Shown one piece after another: positions 43,768 through 54,635 of a stretch of 64,000 nt of DNA. The notes under the pieces are model-generated. The model saw only the letters and a list, made by a program, of their open reading frames with translations, ran no database searches and was not told where the DNA came from. The position numbers were made by a program, and so were the translations under genes. Within the stretch, counting starts at the first letter, position 1. Each line of letters opens with the position of its first letter. This DNA is from Alnus glutinosa (lineage: Eukaryota; Streptophyta; Magnoliopsida; Fagales; Betulaceae): the NCBI RefSeq assembly GCF_958979055.1, contig NC_084895.1:3923501-3987500 (forward strand). Reading direction: 5' to 3'.

Positions 43768-43897
43768 ACTGAATTCTTTTGTTTTGTTTTTTTTTTGGGT
43801 TTCTCTGTTTCTGGTAGGGGAACATGTCTGAGGAAAAAGAAAGTCTGCTGTTTTAGTTAAGTTAGTTAAGCCAATTTCTGCATATTCATTTGCCATT

Positions 43898-44242
43898 TGT
43901 TATGGGCTTAATTTCTGAAGCACATAACATAACAGATACCATAAGGCTGTAATTTCTTAATTTTTGCTTAATTATATTAAAGAACTTATGGGGTCTTTAA
44001 ATCGATACTTAAAATGCAAAGTATCAGTAAAAGACTAACTAGAATAAATCACTTCTAATGTTATTGATAATATATTATCTATAACATTTAAATCTTAATT
44101 CTAATGTTATCAATAAAGATAACTTATTATCTCTAAGTTATTATAGTCTTAAACTCCTAATAAAATTATACATTCTCATTCTAAATTAAGAGAGTCTTGC
44201 TACTACAAGATTTCTTCTGCCATAGGATGCAGACCTATAACA
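43898..44242 (+). mobile_element. Solo LTR downstream of ERF-e
   Basis: Counterpart of 37241-37592: TGTTATGGGCTT to GACCTATAACA, with the right-hand CACTT kept and the left one degraded. Confidence 0.85.
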
Positions 44243-44556
44243 CACTTCAACCATGACAGCTTACAAAAAGTTGAACTGGACAAGTTAGGAATCCATATTT
44301 GAAAGGCTGTAGCTATAGAAAGTTCAGGTCCTTTAGGAAATCGGTTTTTGTTTTTGTTCTTCGAACGGTTCTCGGGAGCAAAAAAAAGAAAAAATGAACG
44401 AAAAAATAGAAGAAGGAAAACAATACCTTGAAAGGAATTGTGTTTTGGGACTAGCTACACTGTTCCAAGAAATATTGGGGATAATAATGACTGATAATGG
44501 GTATATTTGACAAACAACATACCATTACACATAGTCGAGCACACTATTCACATTAC

Positions 44557-45330
44557 TATGAGATCTAAATTGATGATGTTGCTCTCTTTAAACAATTGGG
44601 TTATTGAGATTTTGAGTTGTGATGAGTTTTTTGTTGATCATGAAACTTTGTAATTGCTGGAATGTTGAAGAAAGATTATGACATGCTAATCGAACATAGA
44701 GGGGCCTGATAATGTGGATTGACTTGAATTTTCTTGCTAAGATAAAAAGCCTTCTTAAGTGGAGAGGGAGAGACAGAAAAGTTTGGTGACTTTGTGTGTA
44801 GACTGAATCTGTCCAAGGGGAGAATACCATGTGTTTTCATCTTTTAGGTTCATGGATGGCAAGAAATGGGTTTTGGATGATGCTATAGGCTTAAGGGGTG
44901 GGTTTCATACATAAGAATGGAATGTTTGAAGCTGCCATATGAGACTTTTGTGTTAGTAATAGAGTGTTTTACCATGTTTCGAATGTGAGTAGTAAGAAAT
45001 TTCAAATTACTGGTTGTTCTGGTTTAATAGGGTAATAGCATGAGAATATTTATGAATGTCATGGGAGTCTCTTTGCTCTCGACGGTTTTGAGGAAATTTT
45101 GTTGCATGCTTGATGTGTTATGGTTTTATGCATGCAAAGGAATGTCTCGCCTGATGGTGATCTGGTTTCATGTGCCTGAGTTTTTTCCATTATATGTTTT
45201 TATTATACAAATTTTATTTCAATAAAATTTCAGTATAAATGTGCACCGAATTTGATTATCTTTTGAATATCCTCTAAATATATTCTTGTGATCTAATCTA
45301 GGTGGAAGGTAGTTAATCCCACTCATAAAA
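44557..45330. repeat. Repeat R, partial copy e
   Basis: Only the last 770 bp of R. The join to the ERF-e flank lies in ACTATGAGATC, where both partners share several bases. Leads straight into element G. Confidence 0.7.
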
Positions 45331-47384
45331 CACGCAAGGGAACGCAACCTTAAAAACCTCGACATAAATTTTATTAAAATTTTCGAAGAAAAGGTCGGAA
45401 TCCTTTAAACTTCTTCATTTTTAATGTTTCTAGAGTTACTTGCCTTTTTATATTTTAGCCATGATAAATTTTCTTGTTATAAAATGTGATTAGAATCTCG
45501 TATGATCATATGAAGTTGGTGAAATTATACATAGTTATAAACAGGGGCGGAGCCAGGGGGGGTCGAGGGGGGGGCACATGCCCCCCCTCAACCTCCAAAA
45601 ATATTTCTTACTCATGGTAGGAAATCTTCTAGATGCCCTTTTTGCCCACCCTCAACTGCAAAATCAGGGACAATCGAAACCCAGTCATCAAACTTTAGGG
45701 GCAAACTTCAGCTACGGGGACGTCTAGATCTTGAAATTTTTCTGAATTTTACGTTTAGGTTAGAACCAGATGAAAATGGGGAAGAAGATGATGAGAATGA
45801 CAATGCCCCTTAAACACACCGTTTTAATAAATTCGTTGGACTATTTTGTTTGTGGCCTTGTGGCCTGTGGGCCACTGCCTTGACTAACTTCTTTCTTTCT
45901 TTAGTTTATTTTTGCTTTTGTAAATTGCGTTAGTGGGCTAGGAAAAAAAAAACGTATGTGGCATGGGGTGGGCCAATGGGTCGTGTTGGCTTAAAAACAA
46001 AAGGCAGAAAACAATGGTGTGTCTAAACTCTAAATATATACTTTAAAAAAAAGCCTCAAGTATAGCTGACTTAAAAAAAAAAAAAAAAAAAAAAAAAGAA
46101 GAAGAAGAAGCAAATAGTATATTAAGGCCTAAATTAAGGAAAAGCTGAGCTAAAAATAAGGTCATTGACAGTGAAAAACAAATTTACAAATTGAGAATTG
46201 CCATTTAAACTTTTTAGAAATTCTAAAGTGTATTTTTTTTTTCTTCAGTTTGTCAACCAATTATGAAAACTCGTCAAAGATAATTGAATAAAGTAACAGG
46301 CTAGGCAATACGTAATAGAATAAATTGTATGTTACATTTATATGTTTTAAGCAATAAATGAATTTTTTTTAGCTATATTTATTTAAAAATTAATTTATAT
46401 TTAACTTTATTCTTTTTTTCTTATATAAAAATAAAAATTAAATCTTGACCCCCCTGGGCAAGAATCCTGGCTCCGCCACTGGTTATAAATGAGTTCTCAC
46501 ATTATATATATGATATACACTATATGAATAAAGTTTTACTCTGCGACACCATAATGTTACAATTAATCTGGATCATATGTGTTATATGGATAGTATAACA
46601 ACCACACTGAAGGATGGATACACGAAGGTGTGGACTATCAACATGGTGGCCTTCACCTAGGAAAGCCCCCATCCCTATAAAGCTCCCCCCTTTGGCGACA
46701 GGATGAGTCAATGTGGGTCTCTTGGAACAAGCCAAACATGCATGTGCTCATGGTTAAAAGCAGAGTTGGGACAAAAAGGGCTTAAATATACATGATAAAG
46801 GAATAATAATTATATTCTTCATTATTTGATTTAAATTCTTTTATCTGTAAGGTTTGTTGTGTTACTTATTGAGTTGTACTACTATTATTATATTGTGTTA
46901 CTTACTAAGTTGTCGAACTCACCCATTTCCCCTCTAAACTTTTCAGATGACTCTTTTCGTAATCATCCTCCTAGCCAGGATTCCAATTGGGGTCGCAACG
47001 TATAACGACCCGAAGTTTTGGCTCATTGATGAGGATTATTGGGTTTATGTTTGTTTTGAATAATAAAATATCATAGCCAGGGACCTTTTCTTTTTGATTA
47101 TGTATAGCTTTAAACACTGTAGGCCGGATTTTTAAAGCGATGGCGATGACTTACCTATAACAATAGATCTTCATAAACTGGACCAACTTTTGATATATTG
47201 TATAATATTTTCTTTTGTTTATTCCTGACATTGTTTTGTACTAACTTAAAACTGCAATATACATACATATATAAGAAGTATGAAGTTAATTCTCTTATCC
47301 TATGTTATCTCTTGGAAATGTGTGGACGTTCTTTTATTTTTATAGTTCACGTTTCCTTATATCCCAAAAACGGAGGGCATGACA
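45331..47384 (+). mobile_element. Gypsy-like LTR segment G, copy e
   Basis: Same as copies b and c, but split by the hAT element at 45542-46481. Ends GGAGGGCATGACA and is followed by a block-D fragment (47385-47600). Confidence 0.55.
45542..46481. mobile_element. Non-autonomous hAT element
   Basis: 940 bp with terminal inverted repeats CAGGGGCGGAGCCAGG and CCTGGCTCCGCCACTG, flanked by a perfect 8-bp duplication GTTATAAA (45534-45541 and 46482-46489). The empty site is seen in the two other G copies (near 28532 and 34921). No transposase frame. The clean ends and duplication indicate a young insertion. Confidence 0.92.
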
Positions 47385-47633
47385 AATCCCTTCCTTCCTG
47401 CGTCAAGGCTATAGTTCACATGCATACCATGATACTGCAGCTCCATCTAAGAGAACGTAGAACCCCAACTTCTTAATCAGATTTCTCATCATAATTAACA
47501 TAATATCCCTACGTGCTGCCCAGCAGATCACAGGAATACTGTGATCAAACCATGATTCTTAAGAGCCATATTATTAAGAAAGATGCTTATAGGAAAAGAA
47601 AAAGAGCAAAAAGAGCTGCTCAAGTTTTAGGGA

Positions 47634-47637
<4 letters not shown>

Positions 47638-47673
<36 letters not shown>

Positions 47674-48030
47674 GAACAAATAGCATGTGCTACAATATAT
47701 TACTAAAAGCCCGAAGGCAATTACATGACAAAGAGGCACAAGAACCCTAAATCATAAGTCAGAAGGATCTGACTTAAAAACAGCTGTCTAGCAATACAGA
47801 AACAATACAAGGACACCGTTTGGGCCTCTCTTTATAATAATGCACACTCTTAAAAAAAGAGGGTTGATCTAGTAACATGCCAATAAATAGTTCAGTACAA
47901 ATTTAAGTATTACAAAGACAGTCTGTGACCGGAGGAACACAGGAATAACACAAAACAGAGATCACACAAACAGTAAGGGCCGGGGAGCATCGTCACCGGA
48001 ACCGGCGCGTGCAGAGGACGCGCCGTGTAT
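47638..48030 (-). mobile_element. Minus-strand retroposon (LINE-like) insertion
   Basis: A T-run of about 34 (47639-47672) opens about 360 bp of unrelated sequence ending in a GC-rich CCGGCGCGTGCAGAGGACGC. On the minus strand this is a 5'-truncated retroposon with a long A tail. It replaces about 30 bp that are present at the uninterrupted site near 36070-36105. Confidence 0.65.
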
Positions 48031-48059
48031 TTTTAAATTATTGGAGCACATAATGCAAA

Positions 48060-48326
48060 GACTTATAAAAAAAATAGTGTATTTTTAAAAATTCACATTT
48101 TCCATGAAATTTAAAAATGTCAGGAGAAAAATATGTTTATGCCACGTGGCATGTACGACAGGATGACAAGTACCATGACGTTGATCATGAACAATTTCTT
48201 TGACGTAATAAATAGTGGAAGATTGATTAATCGAAATGTCGTTCTGCTTCGACTCTTCGAGGAAGCGTACTGGCGATGTCAAATTCCAACCGTCTGATCT
48301 GACTCAAATTGTTTCGATCAACCCCA

Positions 48327-48364
<38 letters not shown>

Positions 48365-48445
48365 GCGGTAGAACATGCCACATGTTGGCTGGCTAGCTGG
48401 CTGTTACCACCAAATTTGAATTCCTAAAAAAACGTTGAGAAATTC
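48060..48445 (+). promoter_or_regulatory. Full type-B promoter of ERF-f
   Basis: It contains the 14-bp palindrome ATGCCACGTGGCAT (48139-48152, G-box 48143-48148), TGACG motifs (CATGACGTTGATC and TTTGACGTAATA), and a 31-nt AT alternation at 48329-48359 ending 87 bp before the ATG. It is the longest AT run of the three active-type promoters. No MITE is present at the site occupied in ERF-d. Confidence 0.7.
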
Positions 48446-48910
48446 ATGGAGGCCGGGAAGAGCAAGAGAGCAGGGAATGAAGAGGAGGGAAGAGAAGCTC
48501 GTTACCGGGGAATTCGCCGGCGGCCATGGGGGAAGTTTGCGGCGGAGATACGTGACCCTTCAAGAAATGGGGCTCGCCTATGGCTGGGAACATTTGATAC
48601 AGCGGAAGAGGCGGCAAGAGCTTATGACCGAGCTGCTTTTACTTTCCGTGGCCATCAAGCTATCCTCAACTTCCCAAATGAGTACCAACATCATCATCAA
48701 AACTCCTCGAGCTCTTCGTCGGCATCTATGGCTTCCTTATCATCGTCGTCCTCCTCTTCAGGTGCTACTGGCCTGAGTAGTCCTTCGTCGAGTACTGGAC
48801 AAGAAGGGGAAGTCATAGAGTTGGAGTGTTTGGACAATAAGTTGCTGGAGGAGCTTCTTGAATCCCAATACATGAGAAATCAATTTCAGTCGAAAAATGT
48901 ATCAAAATAA
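48446..48910 (+). CDS. ERF-f, intact EDLL-type AP2/ERF factor
   Basis: 154 aa, intronless, same protein as ERF-e: AP2/ERF domain about 20-76 with W28 and W46, Ser-rich linker, EDLL-type acidic motif 122-139, and basic tail ending in KNVSK. The start is fixed by alignment of six copies. It has the most complete promoter of the array, so it is the best candidate for the main expressed member. The product would be a nuclear activator of GCC-box genes by family analogy; targets are unknown. Confidence 0.92.
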   Translation: MEAGKSKRAGNEEEGREARYRGIRRRPWGKFAAEIRDPSRNGARLWLGTFDTAEEAARAYDRAAFTFRGHQAILNFPNEYQHHHQNSSSSSSASMASLSSSSSSSGATGLSSPSSSTGQEGEVIELECLDNKLLEELLESQYMRNQFQSKNVSK

Positions 48911-49031
48911 ACTGAATTCTTTTGGTTTTTTCTGGGTTTCTCTGTTTTTGGTAGGGGAACATGTCTGGGGAAAAAGAAAGTCTGCTGTTTTAGTTTAGTT
49001 AAGCCAATTTCTGCATATTCATTTGCCACCT

Positions 49032-49372
49032 TGTTAAGGGCTTAATTTCTGAAGCACATAACAGATACAATAAGACTGTAATTTCTTAATTTTTTCTTAA
49101 TTATATTAAAAAATTTATGGGGTCTTTAAATAGACGCTTATAATGCAAAAGTATCAGTAAAAGACTAGCTAGAATAAATCACTTTTAATGTTATTGATAA
49201 TATATTATCTATAACATTTAAATCTTAATTTTAATGTTATCAATAAAGATAACTTATTATCTCTAAGTTATTATAGTCTTAAACTCCTAATAAAATTATA
49301 CATTCTTATTCTAAATTAAAAGAATCTTGTTACTACAAGAATTCTTCTGCCATAGGATGTAGACCTATAACA
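49032..49372 (+). mobile_element. Solo LTR downstream of ERF-f
   Basis: Third copy of the LTR at 37241-37592: TGTTAAGGGCTT to GACCTATAACA, right flank CACTT. Shared position after d, e and f. Confidence 0.85.
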
Positions 49373-49639
49373 CACTTCAACCATGACAGCTTACAAAAAG
49401 TTGAACTGGACAAGTCAGGAATCCATATTTGGAAGGCTGTAGCTATAGAAAGTTCAGGTCCTTCGGGAAATCGGTTTTTGTTTTTGTTCTTCGAACGGTT
49501 CTCGGGAGCAACAAAAAGAAAAAATGAACGAAAAAAGAGAAGAAGGAAAACAATACCTTGAAAGGAATTGTGTTTTGGGACTAGCTACACTGTTCCAAGA
49601 AGTATTGGGGATAATAATGACTGATAATGGGTATATTTG

Positions 49640-49960
49640 ACAAACAACATACCATTACACATAGTCGAGCACTCTATTCACATCACTACCTTTTTTCTTT
49701 TTTCTTTTTTTTCACTTTTTCATGTTTTTCAACAACCCACGTCAAAACATTTTCACCTTTTTTACTTTTTATATCGTATCAATAATTTTTTGATTACTAT
49801 TCAAATAAACAAATACACTAAAATACAATTTTTTTTCCCACTTTTTTATACAAAACTTTTTACTTTATATCACATCTATTACTTTTTACTAACTCTAAAA
49901 TGTTACAACCTACTATTCTGGCATGGCAAGTCAATTGCTAAACGTACCCAATATATATGT
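49640..49960. mobile_element. AT-rich MITE-like element
   Basis: Same family as 55190-55460: CTTTTTATATC, ATAATTTTTTGATTACTATTC, TTTTTATACAAAACTTTTTAC and ACTTTTTACTAACTCTAAAA, in the same order. The 115-aa open frame across it is of low complexity and not a gene. Confidence 0.5.
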
Positions 49961-50009
49961 CGGCCACTGATTTCTCAGGCTTGACGAGAGAAGGGACTAT
50001 GTTGTCTCT

Positions 50010-50820
50010 TACAACTTCTTCTACAATGGCAACTCCACATCTAGCCTCTGTTTCTGACATTTTCTTCTTTTTGTTATTATATGCCGAATCCCACATTTAC
50101 TCTTTATAGTATTTTGACTTTTTCCCCAACTTGATTTGGAATTCTGCTGCTGCTGCATAATTGCTCATTCTCTCTTCACTGAATCCAAATTCTTTCTTTC
50201 TTTTTCTTTTTGGATGAAAGAAACGAAGCAGAAACACTCACAAATAACAATCTACTATTCTGGGCATGACAAGTAACTTGTCAAACATACCCAATGTGTC
50301 GGCCACTGATTTCTCTGGCTTGACGAGAGAAGGGACTGTGTTGTCTCTTACAACTTCTTCTACAATGGCAACTCCACATCTAGCCTCTGTTTCTGACATT
50401 TTCTTCTTTTTGTTATTATATGCCGAATCACACAGGCCAAACTCTTTTTACTCTTTATAGTATTTTGACTTTTTCCCCAACTTGATTTGGAATTCTAGCT
50501 GCTGCTGCATAATTGCTCATTCTCTCTTCATTGAATCCAAATTCTTTCTTTCTTTTTCTTTTTGGATGAAAGAAACCTGATGGAAGCAGAAACACTCACA
50601 AATACTAAGTAGAACCTACAGAACAAAAAAAAACTATTTAACATAATTTTTGCACCATCAATCAGTTGGTCATATCGGGTCATTAATTTTCAATGCATCA
50701 CCTCGTAATTGTAATTTCGTCAAAAAGATGAGACAAATCACTGTCGCACTCCGATATGCTTTCATCTGCTTGACTTGAGCGAGTAATAATATTCAATAAT
50801 TCACAGCTTCTGCTTTTGTT
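50010..50820 (-). other. Module X, copies 3 and 4 in tandem
   Basis: Two direct repeats of about 330 bp (50000-50240 and 50325-50600) share TCTACAATGGCAACTCCACA and TTGATTTGGAATTCT. The second continues into the same flank as copy 1 (TTCGTCAAAAAGATGAGACAA) as far as 50820. Minus-strand frames are broken. Confidence 0.5.
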
Positions 50821-50844
50821 TCTGGATTTATTTTGCCTTCCTAG

Positions 50845-51190
50845 ATCGAAATGCACAGATCTAGCTTCGAAAATAGATGGTGAAGACTAAAGCTCGGCCA
50901 GGCATAACACTGGCGACACGAACGGAGTAACCACTCCCCAATCGGGATATCTCGATAGAGCCTTCCTTCTAAAAAAACACAAAGCTTTAGAATGACTAGA
51001 AGAAAGTCAGCCACCATTAAATCTAGCTCGGGAGAATCAAAACTCAACAGCTCTAATGGCTGGGAGACTCCTAGCCTCCATTGAATTAACTCAGGGAAGA
51101 GCTAAAGCCTCCATAGCCCTAAAAGGGCTAAGAGGAAAAGCGCGCCCCCCTCGGCGGGCGCACACAGCGAATATTCAAGCTCTCTCTCTA
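50845..51190 (-). mobile_element. LINE-like fragment, second copy
   Basis: Homologous to 39260-39625, including AATGCACAGATCT, GGTGAAGACTAAAGC, CCACTCCCCAATCGGGA and CCTAAAAGGGCT. It stands, as there, immediately before an ERF promoter copy. Confidence 0.6.
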
Positions 51191-51199
51191 GAAGACTCT

Positions 51200-51402
51200 T
51201 AGAGTAATTTTTTGCATGAAATTTAAAAATGTAGATTTTCATGAGAAAAATATGTTAAGTTAAAATCATATGGTTTTAATTCCATTTCCCTTTATGTCAC
51301 GGTGCATGTATGACAGGATGACAAGTACCTTTACGTTCAAAAGCAATTTCTTCTACATAATAAATAGTGGAAGAATAGAAAGTGGTTTTGCTTTGACTCT
51401 TT
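51200..51402 (+). pseudogene. Orphan ERF promoter 2 (gene lost)
   Basis: The distal ERF upstream region (TTTTCATGAGAAAAATATG, TTTATGTCACGGTGCATG, AATAAATAGTGGAAGAAT) stops at GCTTTGACTCTTT, where the next element is inserted. After it only CAGAAAGCTTCCTGGCGATG remains before the sequence switches to segmental-duplication material. No AP2 coding follows. Confidence 0.8.
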
Positions 51403-51652
51403 GGCCTTGTTCGGTAAGGAAAGGGGAATTAGTAGCAAAAGTTTGAAGTGATAGATGTGATATAAAGTAAAAAAAATTTGTATAGAAAAGTGAAAAAATT
51501 TTGTTTTGTAGTGAATTTTTTTTTATTTAAATAATAAAAAAAAAATTATTGATGTGATATAAAATTAGAATATTTTAAAATTGATTGTTTTTGGAATAAA
51601 TGAAGAGGGGAAGAGAAAATTTTAATTCCTTTGCCAAGCAAGGCCTTTTACC
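51403..51652. mobile_element. MITE inserted in orphan promoter 2
   Basis: Ends GGCCTTGTTCGGTAAGG and CCTTTGCCAAGCAAGGCC are imperfect inverted repeats. Interior has the TGATATAAAGTAAAAAAA blocks of the family at 3048-3342. The uninterrupted promoter reads CTCTTTGATCAGGAAGCTTCC in other copies. The superfamily is not settled. Confidence 0.65.
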
Positions 51653-52620
51653 AGAAAGCTTCCTGGCGATGACAAACTCCAAAATCCCTCTGGAACATCC
51701 ATGTACAATCATAAAAAATGGGTTCCCGTTTTCCATAGGATTCATACATAAACTATCATGAGCAGAATACTTGTTCTGACTGATCAGTAAATGAAGCCCC
51801 TTGATATTATGATTAGAATATATGTGAATTTCAGAATATGGTAGGGGGAAGTAGGTCTTCTTGTATAATGATGATTTGTAAATGGCTTCCTTTTGCTGAT
51901 GTTCACAGGGAAGATGGCATGTTTGAGGATAGTTTGGGCCTTCATAACTTCCGAGTGGTGGAGTTCATTTAGGGATGTTTGAGTGCAAATTTTCCTGCTC
52001 TCCAACATTGCTGAGATGTTCTATTACTTAATTTAAAGTTTGTTTGGATTTGCGATTTCAAAACGAACGATTTTAAAAAACCCAATTAAGCATTTGAGTA
52101 AATCACAATTTGGTCCAACCTCCCATCATCGTGGAGGTCAGACCACCATGGCCTGCAAATTTTTTGTTTTATATTTTTTTCTTAATTGTTTTTGTTTTCT
52201 AGTAATATTTTTCTTCATAATATATTTGATATTTCACAAGTATCATGTAAAAAAAATAAAAAATAAAAAATTGATGAAATAAGAACAAAAAGAGCTATTC
52301 GATAAGAACTCAAGTTTTAGGGATTTATTTAATAAAATTAAAAACCCAAAAGGCATTTTGATAACGTATTTCCATGAAAAGTGATTTTTATTTTTATTTT
52401 TTTTGTTATCATAGTAGTTTGTGGGGAGCTATTCTTCCCCTCTTCAAAACAAGCTAAAATTAACTGTTTTTCTGAGATAATTTCTTTTGAAGAAGGATTA
52501 TAATATATGTAATGAATAAGCATCCGCAACGGATCTTTTTTTTTTTTTTTTTCTTTTCTTTTTAACATGGTTTCAAAACTAGGACTGCAACTCAGCCTTT
52601 TTGGCACATTTTTGTTTTCG
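51653..52620. repeat. Segmental duplication S, shorter relative
   Basis: Pieces of the 40740-43140 segment: 51680-52030 (minus-strand frame broken), a Tourist-like remnant at 52035-52110, GGTCAGACCACCATGGCCTG near 52136, and 52380-52520. The TRIM is absent at about 52430 (GAGCTATTCTTCCCC), giving its empty site. No gene. Confidence 0.65.
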
Positions 52621-52684
52621 ATTCTTTTTTCTTTCTTTCCTTCTTCTTCTTCTTTCTTTCTTTCTTTCTTTTTTTTTTTTTTTT

Positions 52685-53215
52685 TTTTCTGAAAAATGTT
52701 TTTAGCATTTTACAGTGTTTGGTGGGAAACAAAAGTAATGGTCAACGAAAATCACTTTTAGTTTGACTGTAAAAGCTTATTTAATTTTTGAAAAACGATG
52801 TACGGTTTTTTTCCGAATTTAAACTCTTCATTCTTGCCTGCACGTTTGTGAGAATCTACCACCGCCGAATATTGGAGTTTGTTGATTGTCCAAGTCTACC
52901 GTCGAAGATCCCAAATTTTAGTATCCGATTGCTGGAATCCGGCGGCACTCGCCCGATTTCGACAACAATGTCGCCGCCGGAATCATGTCGATGCCGGAAT
53001 CCGGCAAAGTTCAGCCGCTGCCGCCCGATTCCGGTAGACCAGATTCTGGCAGTAGTTACCGGATTCCGTTTTTCGCTGTTAGTGATTTTTTCGTACGAGC
53101 CTAATGCTGGAAAATATTTTCGGAAAAATAATTGTTTCTGAAAAATGATTTCGTCGAAAATATTTTACGACGGAAATCATTTTACGTCGAAAGAAACGAT
53201 GCAAAATTATCACAT
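52685..53215. mobile_element. Non-autonomous DNA element with a GC-rich core
   Basis: Outer parts have CTGAAAAATGTTTTTAGCAT on the left and CGAAAATATTTTACGACGG and TTTTACGTCGAAAGAAACG on the right, an imperfect inverted arrangement around a GC-rich core (about 52860-53060). A related AT-rich end occurs at 16600-16690. The frame at 52788-53141 is not supported as a gene. Superfamily uncertain; the core could be captured host sequence. Confidence 0.45.
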
Positions 53216-53625
53216 GCATTTGAAAAAAAAAAATGACGTTTGATAGAATGAAAAAAATCACGTTTTCACGTAAAATATAAGGTTTGGTTTTTTTTTTTTT
53301 TTTTTTTTGTTTTTTTTTTGTTTTTTTTTTTTTTAAGCACATTTTAAGGATAGTTTAAGGCACTATTTTTTTTTTCTCCAACCGTAAATTTTACAAAACA
53401 CTTAATTGCATTTTTATTAACTGCAATTTTAAATTATTGTTTTTAAAAAAAAAAAATTGAAACCATGCACTAAACCAAACATACTTGTTTTTGGGCTCCA
53501 TGTACTAGGTTATTTGTCTTGACTCCAATTTCTGTTAGGCTTGGAGGTTAGAGTGGTTAGGGAATCCATGTTGGTTGAGTTTGAATTTGATTGCGGGTAT
53601 AAACAACAATTTCAGCAAAACAGGA
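53216..53625. other. Homopolymers and paralogous fragment
   Basis: T-runs near 53290-53333, then 53340-53600, which matches 61740-62025 (AACCATGCACTAAACCAAACA, ACTTGTTTTTGG, AGAGTGGTTAGGGAATC). No gene. Confidence 0.6.
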
Positions 53626-53634
53626 ATAAAATAT

Positions 53635-54626
53635 GAGAAATGCTACCTTACACCCTGACGTGGTAATACCACTTAGGCTTTTTTTTTTTCCTCAAAAGCA
53701 AAGGAAGATTGGAATACAGCCCGGAACACGTCCAATGCTATGAGCCTTATTATTAGGGGCGTGGCAGAAGACGTGTGGGGTGACTTTGTGTGGAAGACAT
53801 GCGTGGAAGTGGGATTCTTGAAGGAACGTGGCTGAAGCTAGCTAGGAGTGCAAGACAGTAGTGGACTTAGTGGTTTAAGTATGCTGGAACTCTAGAATAG
53901 TTAGTGGGTTAAGTATGTTAGTATGTGGATCAGTTATGTTAGTAGTGGGTTAGTTAATTATATGCATTTCATTAGTGGGTAGTTATCTTGTAGTATGGGT
54001 TTAGTGGGTAGTTGTTTATTTTAACTTGTCATTGTATTTAAATTCAGCTTGGATTATTAATGAGGGTAACTAGAAAATTATTCAAAGGTTCATCTCTTAC
54101 TGTGTGTTTGAGTGAAAAAAAGGGATTGGCTCATCGAATTGCCAAATTATTATCTTTTATTGTCTTTTATCATTATGTCATTACAAATCACACCATCAAA
54201 TATCCAAGCTCATAACACCCAACCACCCGGCACAACCCAGCCCGGAACACTCTGGCACTAACTCTCGCCCACCTCGAACCGTCCGGCACCACCCACCCCG
54301 TAATCCGTTCGTTTTGGCAGGGGAAGTGGCTGGCAGGGATCCGGTCGTTTTGGCTGGGGAAATTAGATCCCCACCAACCGGGGCCCCGCGCCGCCTCGTC
54401 CATCCGTTCGTCACCATCACCGGCGTCTCCGTCATTGTCAGGAATCTAGACCGGGAACGTCGTCTCCGTCACTGACGGATGGGAGGAACGGGTGGGATGG
54501 ACGGGTGAGAGTGGAAATGGACGGATGGGAGGTTTGAGATCTAAAGCAATCTTTTATTTATTTTTTATGACACGTTTCTCTGCCACATCAAGGTGTAAAG
54601 GGTTGGGTGTAAGGGTAGCATTTCCC
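53635..54626. mobile_element. Non-autonomous Mutator-like element, GC-rich cargo
   Basis: 992 bp. Ends GAGAAATGCTACCTTACACC and (reverse complement of the right end) GGGAAATGCTACCCTTACAC are inverted repeats. A perfect 9-bp duplication ATAAAATAT flanks it (53626-53634 and 54627-54635). Inside are an LTR-like stretch (53830-54110, repeated TTAGTGGGT) and a GC-rich part (54200-54500). The minus-strand frames at 54188-54435 are possible captured sequence but show no domain. Confidence 0.85.
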
Positions 54627-54635
54627 ATAAAATAT

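Noticed and set aside
54188-54435. GC-rich minus-strand frames as a real gene
   Set aside because: They lie within the Mutator-like element, overlap each other in two frames and have no domain; captured sequence is possible but unproven.
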